From assembly GCA_021828055.1 (NCBI GenBank), contig JAKATH010000008.1, positions 1 through 54,341 of the forward strand: a stretch of DNA of 54,341 nt. Reading direction: 5' to 3'. The notes under the pieces are model-generated. The model was not told where the DNA came from. It did not search any database and was given only the letters and a program-made list of their open reading frames with translations. The stretch comes from Actinomycetes bacterium. Its GTDB lineage: Bacteria > Actinomycetota > Acidimicrobiia > Acidimicrobiales > RAAP-2. The number at the start of each line of letters is the position of its first letter. The stretch's first letter is position 1. Made by a program: the position numbers and the translations under genes. This document shows positions 41,450 to 49,472 of this stretch, piece after piece.

Positions 41450-41659
41450 TCACCCCGCCGCCGGCAGGGGCATGGCCCCCTCCCGCGCCGCCCCGGCCAT
41501 CTCCGGCTCCGCAATGACCCCATCCGGCACCGCCCCGGCCATCCCCGACTTCGCCCAGGTCATTCCGGGCACCGCCCCGGCCATCCCCCGCGCCGCCCAG
41601 GTCATCTCCGACTTCGCCCAGGTCATCCCGGCCATCTCCGGAGACCGCTCACGGGGCAT
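41450..41659 (-). CDS. Small repeat protein upstream of the relaxase, 69 aa
   Basis: MPRERSPEMAGMTWAKSEMT... is built from alternating MTWAKS and MAGAVP words, reflecting the DNA repeats. It has a good Shine-Dalgarno sequence (GAAGAGGTAGAGA) and ends 6 bp before the relaxase start, so it is probably translated. No known family. It may be only a translated leader over oriT-like repeats. Confidence 0.45.
   Translation of the reverse strand: MPRERSPEMAGMTWAKSEMTWAARGMAGAVPGMTWAKSGMAGAVPDGVIAEPEMAGAAREGAMPLPAAG
41485..41640. repeat. Interleaved direct repeats, oriT/iteron candidate
   Basis: GGCACCGCCCCGGCCATC occurs at 41526 and 41568 with a variant at 41485. ACTTCGCCCAGGTCAT occurs twice (near 41548 and 41610) with a related copy near 41590. 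The repeats lie directly upstream of the relaxase gene, the usual place for a MobF oriT and relaxase accessory binding sites. Confidence 0.5.
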
Positions 41660-41698
41660 TCTCTACCTCTTCATACGGTCCCATGCCCTTTCATCTTA
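41649..41698 (-). promoter_or_regulatory. -10 box and 11-codon leader ORF of the relaxase operon
   Basis: TAAGAT (41698-41693) stands 8 nt before an ATG (41684) encoding MGPYEEVENAP; its TGA lies inside the first codons of the 69-aa gene. The Shine-Dalgarno sequence of the 69-aa gene is within this mini-ORF, so its translation may control the operon. Confidence 0.4.
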
Positions 41699-43717
41699 CC
41701 GATACCGGGAGCGCAGCAGGCGCGTCGCGGCCTTCGGCCCGGCGTCGGCGAGCTCGGGCGGCGCCAGCACCCGTGCCCGCGGGCCCGCTTGGAGGAGGAT
41801 CCGCTCGAGCCAAGCACGGCCTCCCACCGCGAGCACGACCCGGACGGCGGCGCCCGGACCCTCCTCCCTCGCGAGCACGGGGACCGAGTCGGCGACCCAG
41901 CGCGCGTCGCCGCGGAGCTCGAGCGTCGCCTTCTCGGCCCCAGGCCCTGGGACGAACGCCCCGGCACCCGCGTGGCCGGCGAGACGGGCGGTGACCGGCC
42001 GGCCGATCGGTCGAGCCCGCCGGATCCGGTCGACGCGGAAGCGTCGCACCCCCTCGGCTCTGTGGCAGTAGGCGTCCAGGTACCAGTGGCCGTCGAGCGA
42101 GAGCACCTCGAGCGGCTCGACGACGCGCTCGGTCGTCTCGTCGGTCGACGCCGAGTGGTACACGATGGCGACCTGCTCGCCCGCGGCGGCGAACGCCTTC
42201 ACCTCGTCGAGGAGCGGGGGGGCGTCGATCCGGATCACGAGGCGCCGGCCGTCGCCGAGCAGGGCCTCGAGCTTGCCCAGCGCACGCGCGAGCGCCCCGT
42301 CGCGGTCCGCGCCCGGGACCGCCAGGATCGTGCGTGCCGAGGCCGCGAGCGCGAGGCCCTCGGCGGGGGTGAGCCGGCGCGGACGAGCGAGCTCCCTGGG
42401 CAGGGAGGCCCGCACGGCATCGTCGCTCACGACGATCTCGAGCAGCGTGTCGGGCGTGTACGGGGGGACGCCGCAGCAGGCCGCGAGCTCGAGCTCTTGG
42501 ACCACCTCGCCGGGGCTCATGTCGAAACGGCTCGACAGCTCCGCGATCGGCACCTCGCCCGCCTCCGCGAGCCAGGCCACGATCGCGAGCAGCCGGCGGA
42601 GCCGCGCGCTCGCCGCGCTGCCAGGCTGGCGCGACGGCGGGCGCCTCTGACCGGGAGCCGGGCCGGCGACGCGGCCGGTCGGCGCGGCGGCAGGCCCAGC
42701 CGGCGCCCGCTCGGGGACGCCAGCCTGCGACGCGGGGACGCCCGCCTGCGACGCAGGGACGCCCGCCTGCGACGCGGGGACGCCCGCCTGCGACGCGGGG
42801 ACGCCAGCCCCGATCTCCTCCAGCCACGACACGACCGCCGCCCGGGACTGCGGGGGCCCGACCACCTCTGCGTGGTCGAGCAGCCCGAGGACCCACGAGC
42901 GGAGGACGTCGAAGCTGCTCACGCCGAGACGCAGCAGGACCGACCCGGACGCCGTGCGCTCGACGACCGCACGCTCCCCCACCTCGGCCGCGACGCGCGG
43001 CCCCTCGACCGCATCGACGCGGACGAGCACCTGCTCTGCCTCCTCGTCGTCTCGCCAGGGGTCGAGCGCGGCGTCGTGCCCGGGGTAGCCCTCCGGCACC
43101 GTCCCGCTCCCCGGCAAGCCCGCCGCGACGCGGGAGTCGATGCGGTCGACGCGGTACGTGCGCGGTGCGGCGCGCTCGCGGTCCCATCCGGCGAGGTACC
43201 ACCGGCCCCCGCGGAACTCCAGCGTCGCGGGGGCCACGATTCGCGCCACGTCACGGTAGGAGAAGCGGACCTCGGCCTGCGAGCGAACGGCGTCGAAGAG
43301 CGGGACGAGCGCTTCGGGTGCGTCGACCTGCGCGACGGTGTGGGCTTGCGCGACGCCCCACGCGCCCAGCTTCGCCAGCGCGTCTCTCCCGCTCGGGTCC
43401 CCGAGCTGGACGCCGGCGACGGCGAGGTACAGCGCCGCCTGCTCGTCGGGCTCGAGCTCGAGATCGGGCAGGTAGAAGGCGTCGGGGTCGATGCGGTACC
43501 CGTACTGCTCGGGACCCTCCACCGGCTCGGTCACGACGGGGATCCCCTCGTCGCGCAGGATCCTCTTGTCGCGCTCGAACGCCTGTCGGCGGGCCGCGTG
43601 CGAGGCAGGGTACCCGGGCACCGCGGCCGCGATCTCCTCCAGCGTGCGCGGTCTTCGCGCGTCGAGCAGCACCAGCACGAGGTCCGTCAGCCGTTCGAGG
43701 CGGTCGAGGGTCGCCAT
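41696..43717 (-). CDS. pafBC: Fused PafBC-like double WYL-domain regulator
   Basis: A 673-residue protein of two homologous halves, each a winged HTH plus WYL domain. Half 1: RLERLTDLVLVLLDARRPRTLEEIAAAVPGYP ... with WYLAGWDRERAAPRTYRVDRIDS. Half 2: SARLRRLLAIVAWLAEAGEVPIAELSSRFDMSPGEVVQELELA ... with GHWYLDAYCHRAEGVRRFRVDRIRRA. This matches the PafB-PafC pair, the transcriptional activator of the mycobacterial DNA-damage response, known to be fused in some actinobacteria. The halves are joined by four GVPASQA repeats. Start ATG 43717 is leaderless (TACGCT 7 nt upstream). It is not next to proteasome or tat genes in this window. Its 3' end overlaps the relaxase operon promoter. Confidence 0.87.
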   Translation of the reverse strand: MATLDRLERLTDLVLVLLDARRPRTLEEIAAAVPGYPASHAARRQAFERDKRILRDEGIPVVTEPVEGPEQYGYRIDPDAFYLPDLELEPDEQAALYLAVAGVQLGDPSGRDALAKLGAWGVAQAHTVAQVDAPEALVPLFDAVRSQAEVRFSYRDVARIVAPATLEFRGGRWYLAGWDRERAAPRTYRVDRIDSRVAAGLPGSGTVPEGYPGHDAALDPWRDDEEAEQVLVRVDAVEGPRVAAEVGERAVVERTASGSVLLRLGVSSFDVLRSWVLGLLDHAEVVGPPQSRAAVVSWLEEIGAGVPASQAGVPASQAGVPASQAGVPASQAGVPERAPAGPAAAPTGRVAGPAPGQRRPPSRQPGSAASARLRRLLAIVAWLAEAGEVPIAELSSRFDMSPGEVVQELELAACCGVPPYTPDTLLEIVVSDDAVRASLPRELARPRRLTPAEGLALAASARTILAVPGADRDGALARALGKLEALLGDGRRLVIRIDAPPLLDEVKAFAAAGEQVAIVYHSASTDETTERVVEPLEVLSLDGHWYLDAYCHRAEGVRRFRVDRIRRARPIGRPVTARLAGHAGAGAFVPGPGAEKATLELRGDARWVADSVPVLAREEGPGAAVRVVLAVGGRAWLERILLQAGPRARVLAPPELADAGPKAATRLLRSRYR
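42713..42796 (-). repeat. In-frame tandem array, 21 bp x 4
   Basis: Units at 42713, 42734, 42755 and 42776 (GGGGACGCC plus CGCCTGCGACGC type) encode GVPASQA four times in the linker between the two WYL halves; a partial fifth follows. Confidence 0.94.
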
Positions 43718-43724
43718 CGCGTCA

Positions 43725-43730
43725 AGCGTA
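43725..43730 (-). promoter_or_regulatory. -10 box for leaderless pafBC
   Basis: TACGCT on the minus strand, 7 nt before ATG 43717. Confidence 0.5.
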
Positions 43731-43807
43731 CGACGCCGTGGCGGGGGTGCCCGTGGGCGGCGCGCGGCCCCTCGGCACGCGGCCCGAGCAAGCGGGGCCC
43801 CACGGCG

Positions 43808-43828
43808 CGCCCCGGCGCCTTCGGGGCG
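43808..43828 (-). terminator. Possible hairpin after pilC
   Basis: CGCCCCG-N7-CGGGGCG, a 7-bp GC stem starting 9 nt after the pilC stop; no U-tract follows. Confidence 0.3.
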
Positions 43829-43837
43829 GGGCCTGTC

Positions 43838-45058
43838 TCAGTGCACGTACTTGATGTAGGTGAGCATCGGCAGGTACAGGCTGATGATCACCGTGCCGAC
43901 GACGCCTCCCATCATCACGACGAGGAGCGGCTCGAGGATCGACGACAAGTTGTCGACGGTCTGGTCGACCTCGCCCTGGTAGTAGGAGGCGGCCTTGTCG
44001 AGCATGTCGTCGAGCGCGCCGGTCTGCTCACCGACCTCGACCATCTGGACCATGAGCTGGGGGAACACCGGGTTGGCTCGCATCGGGTCGGCGAACGGCC
44101 TCCCCGCGCGCACCGCCCGCTTGATCTCCTGGGTCGCCTTGGAGAAGACCGCGCTGCCAGACGCCCGAGCGACGATGTCGAGGGACTCGAGGACGGGCAC
44201 CCCCGACCTCGCGAGCGAGGCGAGCGTGAAGGAGAAGCGCGCGAGCGCAGTCTTGTGGACGAGCGGTCCGAAGATCGGTGGCCGGAGCTTCAGCGCGTCC
44301 CACTTCTCGCGGCCGCTCTCGGTCCCGATCCAGCGCCGCACCCCGACGATCCCGAAGACGACGACCGCAACGACGATCCCGGCGCGCCAGCTCGCCAGCG
44401 TGTTGGAGATCTCGATGACGATCCGGGTCGGCACCGGCAACGGGGCTCCCAGCGTCACGAAGAGGTTCTTGAAGACGGGGACGATCACCACCATCATCAC
44501 GACGAACAGGATCGAGATGACGCTCACCACGACCACGGGGTAGGTCATCGCGCCGCGGACCTTGCGGGAGATGGCCACCTGCTTCTCCAGTGCTGTCGCG
44601 ACCGACTTGAGCACGACGTCGATCGACCCGCCGACCTCCCCGGCGCGGACCATCGACACGTACAGCTCGTCGAAGACCTTCGGGTGCTTCGCCAGCGCCT
44701 CCGAGAGCGCGAGGCCGGTCTCCACGCCGTCGCGGACCTCGCGGATGACCCGGCTGAAGTGCTTGTTGGCGACCTGGGCCGAGAGCACCGTGAGCGAGCG
44801 GTTGATGGAGAGGCCGGACTCCACCATCGTGGCGAACTGCCGGGTGAACGCCGCGATCTCCTTGCCCTTGATCCGGTCGGTGATCCCGGGGATCTCGATC
44901 TCGCCCCGGAAGCCCGCGCGTGCGGGCGTGACCGAGACGGGCAGGTACCCCATCGAGCGGAGCCTTCCCACCACGAGGGCGAGGTTGTCGCCGTCGAGCG
45001 ACCCTTCGATCAGGTTGCCGCTACGGTCGCGCACCTTGTAGTCGAACGTGGTGGCCAT
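43838..45058 (-). CDS. pilC: Type IV pilus inner-membrane platform protein
   Basis: A 406-residue PilC/GspF protein. It begins MATTFDYKVRDRSGNLIEGSLDGDN and has two repeated cytoplasmic T2SSF domains: EIAAFTRQFATMVESGLSINRSLTVL ... VRAGEVGGSIDVVLKSVATAL, and FSFTLASLARSGVPVLESLDIVARASG ... VQMVEVGEQTGALDDMLDKAASYYQGEVD. Membrane segments are TYPVVVVSVISILFVVMMVVIVPVF and LLVVMMGGVVGTVIISLYLPML. It is the assembly platform turned by the PilB and PilT motors. It lies 3 bp after pilT in the pilB-pilT-pilC operon. Confidence 0.96.
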   Translation of the reverse strand: MATTFDYKVRDRSGNLIEGSLDGDNLALVVGRLRSMGYLPVSVTPARAGFRGEIEIPGITDRIKGKEIAAFTRQFATMVESGLSINRSLTVLSAQVANKHFSRVIREVRDGVETGLALSEALAKHPKVFDELYVSMVRAGEVGGSIDVVLKSVATALEKQVAISRKVRGAMTYPVVVVSVISILFVVMMVVIVPVFKNLFVTLGAPLPVPTRIVIEISNTLASWRAGIVVAVVVFGIVGVRRWIGTESGREKWDALKLRPPIFGPLVHKTALARFSFTLASLARSGVPVLESLDIVARASGSAVFSKATQEIKRAVRAGRPFADPMRANPVFPQLMVQMVEVGEQTGALDDMLDKAASYYQGEVDQTVDNLSSILEPLLVVMMGGVVGTVIISLYLPMLTYIKYVH

Positions 45059-45061
45059 GGT

Positions 45062-46201
45062 CTATCTCCCCACCAGGTGGCTGCGGAGGTCCTCCGCGCT
45101 GCGGCATCGGTCGATCGCGACCCCTTCGCTCACGGCACGCTCCCGCACGAGCTGCGCCAGGCTCTGGTCCATCGTCTGCATGCCGTGCTGCGAACCGGTC
45201 TGCATCAGCGAGTAGATCTGGTGGGTCTTCGCCCCGCGGATGAGGTTCTGGACCGCGGGCGTGCACATGAGGACCTCCGACGCAACTCGCCTTCCCTTCA
45301 TGTCCTCGGTCGGCACCAGCTGCTGGGTGACCACGCCGGCGAGCGAGGACGCGATCTGGATGCGGATCTGCTCCTGCTGGTTCGGCGGGAACAAGTCGAT
45401 CACCCGGTCGACCGTGGACGGGGCGTCCTGGGTGTGAAGGGTCGCGAACACGAGGTGGCCGGTCTCCGCCGCCGTGAGCGCGGTCGCGATGGTCTCGAGA
45501 TCGCGCATCTCGCCGACCAGGATCACGTCGGGGTCCTGGCGGAGCGCGCGCCGCAGCGCCTCGGCGAAGGACTTCGTGTCCAGACCCACCTCGCGCTGGG
45601 TGATGATCGAGCGTTTGTGCTCGTGGATGAACTCGATCGGGTCCTCGACCGTGACCACGTGCACCGGACGCGTCCGGTTGATGACGTCGATCAGCGCTGC
45701 GAGGGTCGTCGACTTGCCCGAGCCCGTGGGTCCCGTCACGAGCACGAGGCCGCGCCGCAGGCGTGCGAAGGTCCCGACCGCGCTCGGGAGCCCGAGGGTC
45801 TCGAGCTCGGGGACCTGGTTCGGGATCGGTCGGAGGGCCACGCGGACCGTGCCGCGCTGGAGGCACACGTTGACACGGAACCTCCCCACGCCGGCGATCT
45901 CGTGCGACGTGTCGAGCTCGTGGTCTGCTTCGAACTGCTCGCGCTGTGCCTGCGTCAGGATGCCGTAGACCAGGTTTCTCAGGGTCTCGTGGTCGATCCG
46001 CCCCACCTCCTCCATCGGCCGGAGCGCCCCGTGCAGGCGGATGGTGGGCGGCATGTGCGCGGTGAGGTGGAGGTCCGACGCGCCCACTGCCACGGCGTAG
46101 CGAAGGAGGTCGTCGACGTGCAGGGGCAGCGGCCCCTCGGAGATGGAGAGCAGGGGCAGCGGCGTCGTGCCGTTGAGCCCGTTGGTGGAGACGTCGGTCA
46201 T
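45062..46201 (-). CDS. pilT: Type IV pilus retraction ATPase
   Basis: A 379-residue PilT. LLRYAVAVGASDLHLTAHMPPTIRLHG is the family N-terminus; Walker A GPTGSGKSTTLAALI; the Asp box VHVVTVEDPIEFIHEHKRSIITQREVG; Walker B LRQDPDVILVGEMRDLETI; His box TGHLVFATLHTQDA; and the retraction-specific motif PAVQNLIRGAKTHQIYSLMQTG (family AIRNLIRE). It depolymerises pili for twitching or DNA uptake. The ATG overlaps the pilB stop by 4 nt (ATGA) and the gene leads into pilC. Confidence 0.96.
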   Translation of the reverse strand: MTDVSTNGLNGTTPLPLLSISEGPLPLHVDDLLRYAVAVGASDLHLTAHMPPTIRLHGALRPMEEVGRIDHETLRNLVYGILTQAQREQFEADHELDTSHEIAGVGRFRVNVCLQRGTVRVALRPIPNQVPELETLGLPSAVGTFARLRRGLVLVTGPTGSGKSTTLAALIDVINRTRPVHVVTVEDPIEFIHEHKRSIITQREVGLDTKSFAEALRRALRQDPDVILVGEMRDLETIATALTAAETGHLVFATLHTQDAPSTVDRVIDLFPPNQQEQIRIQIASSLAGVVTQQLVPTEDMKGRRVASEVLMCTPAVQNLIRGAKTHQIYSLMQTGSQHGMQTMDQSLAQLVRERAVSEGVAIDRCRSAEDLRSHLVGR

Positions 46202-48300
46202 GCCACCACCCTCAGGACTTCCTCCAGGGTCGTGTAGCCGGTGATGGCCTTGCGGAGGCCGTCCTGGCGCAGCGTCCGCATGCCCTGCTCGACCGCCTGG
46301 CGCTCCATGGCGAGGATCGACCGCTGCTCGATGATCATCCGCTGGACTTCTTCGGTCATCGACATCATCTCTCCGAGGATCATCCGTCCGTAGTAGCCGG
46401 TGTTGCTGCAGGTGCCGCAGCCGGCCGCACGGTAGAGGCGCGAGACGTCGAGGCCCTCGAGGTCCGTCTCCTTGTAGCCGGCCGCGTAGAAGTCGGCGAG
46501 CGACGCGTCGTACGCCACCTTGCACCGGCTGCAGAGCACCCTTGCGAGGCGCTGGGTGAGGACGCCGCTCACCGCGGAGGTCACCAAGAACGGCTCGATC
46601 CCCATCTCGGTGAGGCGGAGCGGCGTGCTGGCCGCGGTGTTCGTGTGCAGCGTCGAGAGCACGAGGTGCCCCGACAGCGCGGCCTCCATGGCGATGGTGG
46701 CGGTCTCGATGTCGCGGATCTCTCCCACGAGCACGATGTCGGGGTCGGCGCGCAGGATCGAACGCAGCGCGGTCGAGAAGTGCATCCCCACCTTCGAGTT
46801 GATCTGGACCTGGGTGATGCCGGCGATCTGGTACTCGACCGGGTCCTCCACCGTCACCACCGACTTCTCCTTCGACATCACCTCCTGGAGGGTGGCGTAG
46901 AGGGTGGTGGTCTTGCCCGCGCCGGTCGGCCCGGTGACGAGGATCACGCCGTAGGGCTGGTGGTACGCCTGCGCGTACCGCTCGAGCGTGTCGGGGAAGA
47001 ATCCGAGCTCGGAGAGGCGGCGGATGCTGGCGGTCTTGTCGAGGAGCCGCATGACGCACGCCTCGCCGTAGAGCGAGGGGATGACCGCGAGCCGAAGGTC
47101 GATCTGGCGGTCCCCCACCGTCACCGACACGCGCCCTTCCTGGGGGACGCGGTGCTCGGTGATGTCCATCTCGCCCAGCACCTTCAGCCTGCTGATGACT
47201 GCCGCGTGGATCGCCGGCGACGCCGAGCTCGCGTCCTGCATGACGCCGTCGATCCGGAAGCGGATCCGGAGCCTCCTCGGTGTCGGCTCGATGTGGATGT
47301 CCGACGCGCGCTCGTTGAGCGCCTGGAGGATGATCAGGTTCACGTAGCGGACGATCGGCGCGTCCTCGACGACCGATTGCAGTCGTTCGAGCTCCAAGCC
47401 GCCCGAGTCCGGCGCCGCGCGCCCCGCGGCGTGCTGGGCCGCGGCCTGTACGTCGCTGCCGGGCTCGTGGAGACGGCGCAGGTGCAGCTCGATCTGCGCC
47501 CGCGTCGCCACCACCGGCTTGAAGTTGCGCCCGAGGATGCTGCGGAGATCGTCGAGGGCGAAGACGTCCGTCGGGTCGGCCATCGCGACGACGGGCATGC
47601 CGCCGTCGAACCCGACAGGCAGGACCATGTGGCGTCGCGCGACCGCCGCCGGGACGAGCTCGGCGGCTTCGGGGTCCGGCGGTGTCGCCGTGATGTCGAG
47701 AAATGGCAGGCCCACCTCTCGGGCCATCACCTGGACGAGGTCCTCTTCGGTGACGAGGCGCTCGCTCAGGAGGAAGCTCGTGAGGGACTCCCCGTGCGAC
47801 TCGTGGGTCCGCAGCGCACGGGCCATCTCCTCGTGGGTGACCTTGCCGGTCGAGACGAGCGCGCGGGCGATGGGGGGCCAGCCGGGGTCGCCTGCCGACC
47901 CGCCGGCGGCGCCCAGAGGGGCGTCGCCGGGCAGGCCGGAGGCGTCGACCGCCTCACCGCCGGGGGAGCCTGAGCCGGGCAGCGGTGCGGGCGGCGACGA
48001 AGCGTGCGGGGCAGCCGGGACGGGCGCGGCCACGGCGAGGGGCGCCGGCGCGGGCGGGGTTTGGGCCGCCGGCGGGCCTGCACCCTCTTCGGCCGTCCCC
48101 CATCGTGCAGGCACTGAGCCGCCCTGCGGCGCGGTCACCGCCTGCCCCTCGTCGTCCTCGTCGTCCTCGGCGTCGGATGGCAGGAGGCTGAGCCGCGCCG
48201 TGCGCTCCCACTCACGCGGGTGCGAGGCGCGATGGCGCCCACGGTGGAGTGCGAGTTGCTGCGCGAGCTCCTGCTCCGACTGCTCGGTGTCCCCTGTCAT
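46198..48300 (-). CDS. pilB: Type IV pilus extension ATPase
   Basis: A 700-residue GspE/PilB ATPase. After a low-complexity Pro/Ala-rich stretch, a MshEN/GspE_N domain (LVSTGKVTHEEMARALRTHESHGE ... VARRHMVLPVGFDGGMPVVAMADPTDVF) is followed by the motor: SDIHIEPTPRRLRIRFRIDGVM, Walker A GPTGAGKTTTLY, VVTVEDPVEYQIAGITQVQIN, Walker B LRADPDIVLVGEIRDIETA and SGHLVLSTLHTNTA. The zinc tetracysteine CSRC ... CGTC lies further on. It polymerises pilins. The start lies at a GGGGATGACA duplication (ATGs at 48310 and 48300); only the second is in frame. First gene of pilB-pilT-pilC. Confidence 0.95.
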   Translation of the reverse strand: MTGDTEQSEQELAQQLALHRGRHRASHPREWERTARLSLLPSDAEDDEDDEGQAVTAPQGGSVPARWGTAEEGAGPPAAQTPPAPAPLAVAAPVPAAPHASSPPAPLPGSGSPGGEAVDASGLPGDAPLGAAGGSAGDPGWPPIARALVSTGKVTHEEMARALRTHESHGESLTSFLLSERLVTEEDLVQVMAREVGLPFLDITATPPDPEAAELVPAAVARRHMVLPVGFDGGMPVVAMADPTDVFALDDLRSILGRNFKPVVATRAQIELHLRRLHEPGSDVQAAAQHAAGRAAPDSGGLELERLQSVVEDAPIVRYVNLIILQALNERASDIHIEPTPRRLRIRFRIDGVMQDASSASPAIHAAVISRLKVLGEMDITEHRVPQEGRVSVTVGDRQIDLRLAVIPSLYGEACVMRLLDKTASIRRLSELGFFPDTLERYAQAYHQPYGVILVTGPTGAGKTTTLYATLQEVMSKEKSVVTVEDPVEYQIAGITQVQINSKVGMHFSTALRSILRADPDIVLVGEIRDIETATIAMEAALSGHLVLSTLHTNTAASTPLRLTEMGIEPFLVTSAVSGVLTQRLARVLCSRCKVAYDASLADFYAAGYKETDLEGLDVSRLYRAAGCGTCSNTGYYGRMILGEMMSMTEEVQRMIIEQRSILAMERQAVEQGMRTLRQDGLRKAITGYTTLEEVLRVVA

Positions 48301-48621
48301 CCCCTGTCATCCCCTGGCCCGGTCGGGCGACGCGGTCGAAGAGAGGCAAGAGAGCAGAGAGCCGCCATGGCTGCCCGCGCGTGCTGCACCGCTCCCCTGT
48401 GGTCCCATCCCACGGCCGCTCCGCGTACGAAGTGCCGGAGGCAGCTTACCCCCGATCCGCCCCGGAGGAAACCCCGGATCCGGCGGCGGCGGAGGCTCGC
48501 CCGAGGACCCCCCCCGATCCGCCCCGGGGGGTGCGCCCGGCGACGGCGGAGGCTCCCCCGGGGGTGCGCCCGGCCGCCGATGGCGAAGCGACGCACGCCC
48601 CGGCGCTACAGTCCGCTCGCG
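48301..48621. other. 321-bp gap between divergent pilB and pilD
   Basis: Very GC-rich, with duplicated blocks (CCCCCGATCCGCCCCGG near 48450 and 48510; CGACGGCGGAGGCTCCCCCG-like segments). The only functional signal I can support is the TACAGT box at 48607. No gene seen. Confidence 0.4.
48607..48612 (+). promoter_or_regulatory. -10 box for leaderless prepilin peptidase gene
   Basis: TACAGT, 9 nt before GTG 48622; the same hexamer precedes the 7369 gene. Confidence 0.5.
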
Positions 48622-49392
48622 GTGAGCCCGAGCGAGGTGGCGCAGCTTCTCACCGTCCTCATGAGCGGGATGGCAGGCCTCGTCGTCGGCTCGTTCCTGA
48701 ACGTCGCCGTCTACCGGCTCCCCCTCGAGATGTCGGTGGTCCAGCCGCCCTCGCACTGCCCGACGTGCGCGACCCGCCTGACCGTCGTCGACCTGGTCCC
48801 GGTGCTCTCCTGGCTCTGGCTGCGCGGCCGATGCCGCCACTGCGGGGCGCGCATCTCGTGGCGCTATCCGACGGTCGAGCTCGGGGCAGGGCTGCTCTGC
48901 GCCGCGACGGCCGAGGCGCTCGGGTCGCTCTGGCCGCTTCCCTCGGTCGCCGTGATCGTGGTCTGCGCGCTCGGAGCGGCGATCGTGGACGCCGAAGGCG
49001 CCGCGGTCCCGCTCGCGTTCTCGCTCGTGGGCGCGCTCGCAGCGGTGTCCCTCCTGCCCATCGCCGTCGCCCTCGGGCATGCGGACCGGCTCGCCTGGGC
49101 GGCGCTCGGGGCGGCGCTGGCAACGGCGCTCGGGGCTGCGCTCGGGACGCGCTCGGGCTCCGTCGCCGACCGCTCGGACGGTCGGCAGCGCCTGGCCAGG
49201 ATCGCCCTGCTCGCCTGCCTCGCCTGGACGGCGGGCTGGCTGTGGCCAGGCGGCGTCGCGTGCGTCGCCGGTTGGATCGTGCTCGCGACGGCGGCTGCCC
49301 GCCTCGGATACCGCCGTCGGGCGCCGTTCGTGGTCCTCGTCGGCGGCTCGGTCGTGGGTGTCCTTGCCGCCGCGCTGGTCAGCCGCCCATGA
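48622..49392 (+). CDS. pilD: Prepilin peptidase (PilD/TFPP family) lacking the GxGD motif
   Basis: A 256-residue membrane protein. The N-terminal cytoplasmic domain is typical: LVVGSFLNVAVYRLP and the zinc tetrad HCPTC (C46, C49) ... RCRHC (C71, C74), then ISWRYPTVELGAGLLCA. Several membrane helices follow. The first catalytic Asp is present (GAAIVDAEGAAVP, D123). The second, normally in a GxGDxK motif before the next helix, is not: the corresponding stretch reads SVADRSDGRQRLARIALLACLAW. Prepilin peptidases need both aspartates, so this may be inactive, or the second Asp may be displaced. It stands divergent from pilB and convergent with pilT2. Start GTG 48622 from its -10 box; the long upstream frame is rejected. 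Confidence 0.8.
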   Translation: MSPSEVAQLLTVLMSGMAGLVVGSFLNVAVYRLPLEMSVVQPPSHCPTCATRLTVVDLVPVLSWLWLRGRCRHCGARISWRYPTVELGAGLLCAATAEALGSLWPLPSVAVIVVCALGAAIVDAEGAAVPLAFSLVGALAAVSLLPIAVALGHADRLAWAALGAALATALGAALGTRSGSVADRSDGRQRLARIALLACLAWTAGWLWPGGVACVAGWIVLATAAARLGYRRRAPFVVLVGGSVVGVLAAALVSRP

Positions 49393-49471
49393 CGCGCCGG
49401 GCGCCCGTGGACCCCCGTCCTCAGCGGGAGCGGGTCGACCTCAGCCGCCCATGACGCGCGGGGCGCCCGTG
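49379..49471. repeat. 31-bp direct repeat, 62 bp apart, including a stop codon
   Basis: The segment beginning TCAGCCGCCCATGACGCG occurs at 49379-49409 and 49441-49471 with one mismatch. The first copy contains the stop of the prepilin peptidase gene; the second ends just beside the pilT2 stop. Confidence 0.9.
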
Positions 49472-49472
49472 C

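Noticed and set aside
39446-46237. A 2,263-codon plus-strand open frame
   Set aside because: It runs antisense through the relaxase, pafBC and pil genes, whose motifs are unmistakable; it is an artefact of third-position GC bias.
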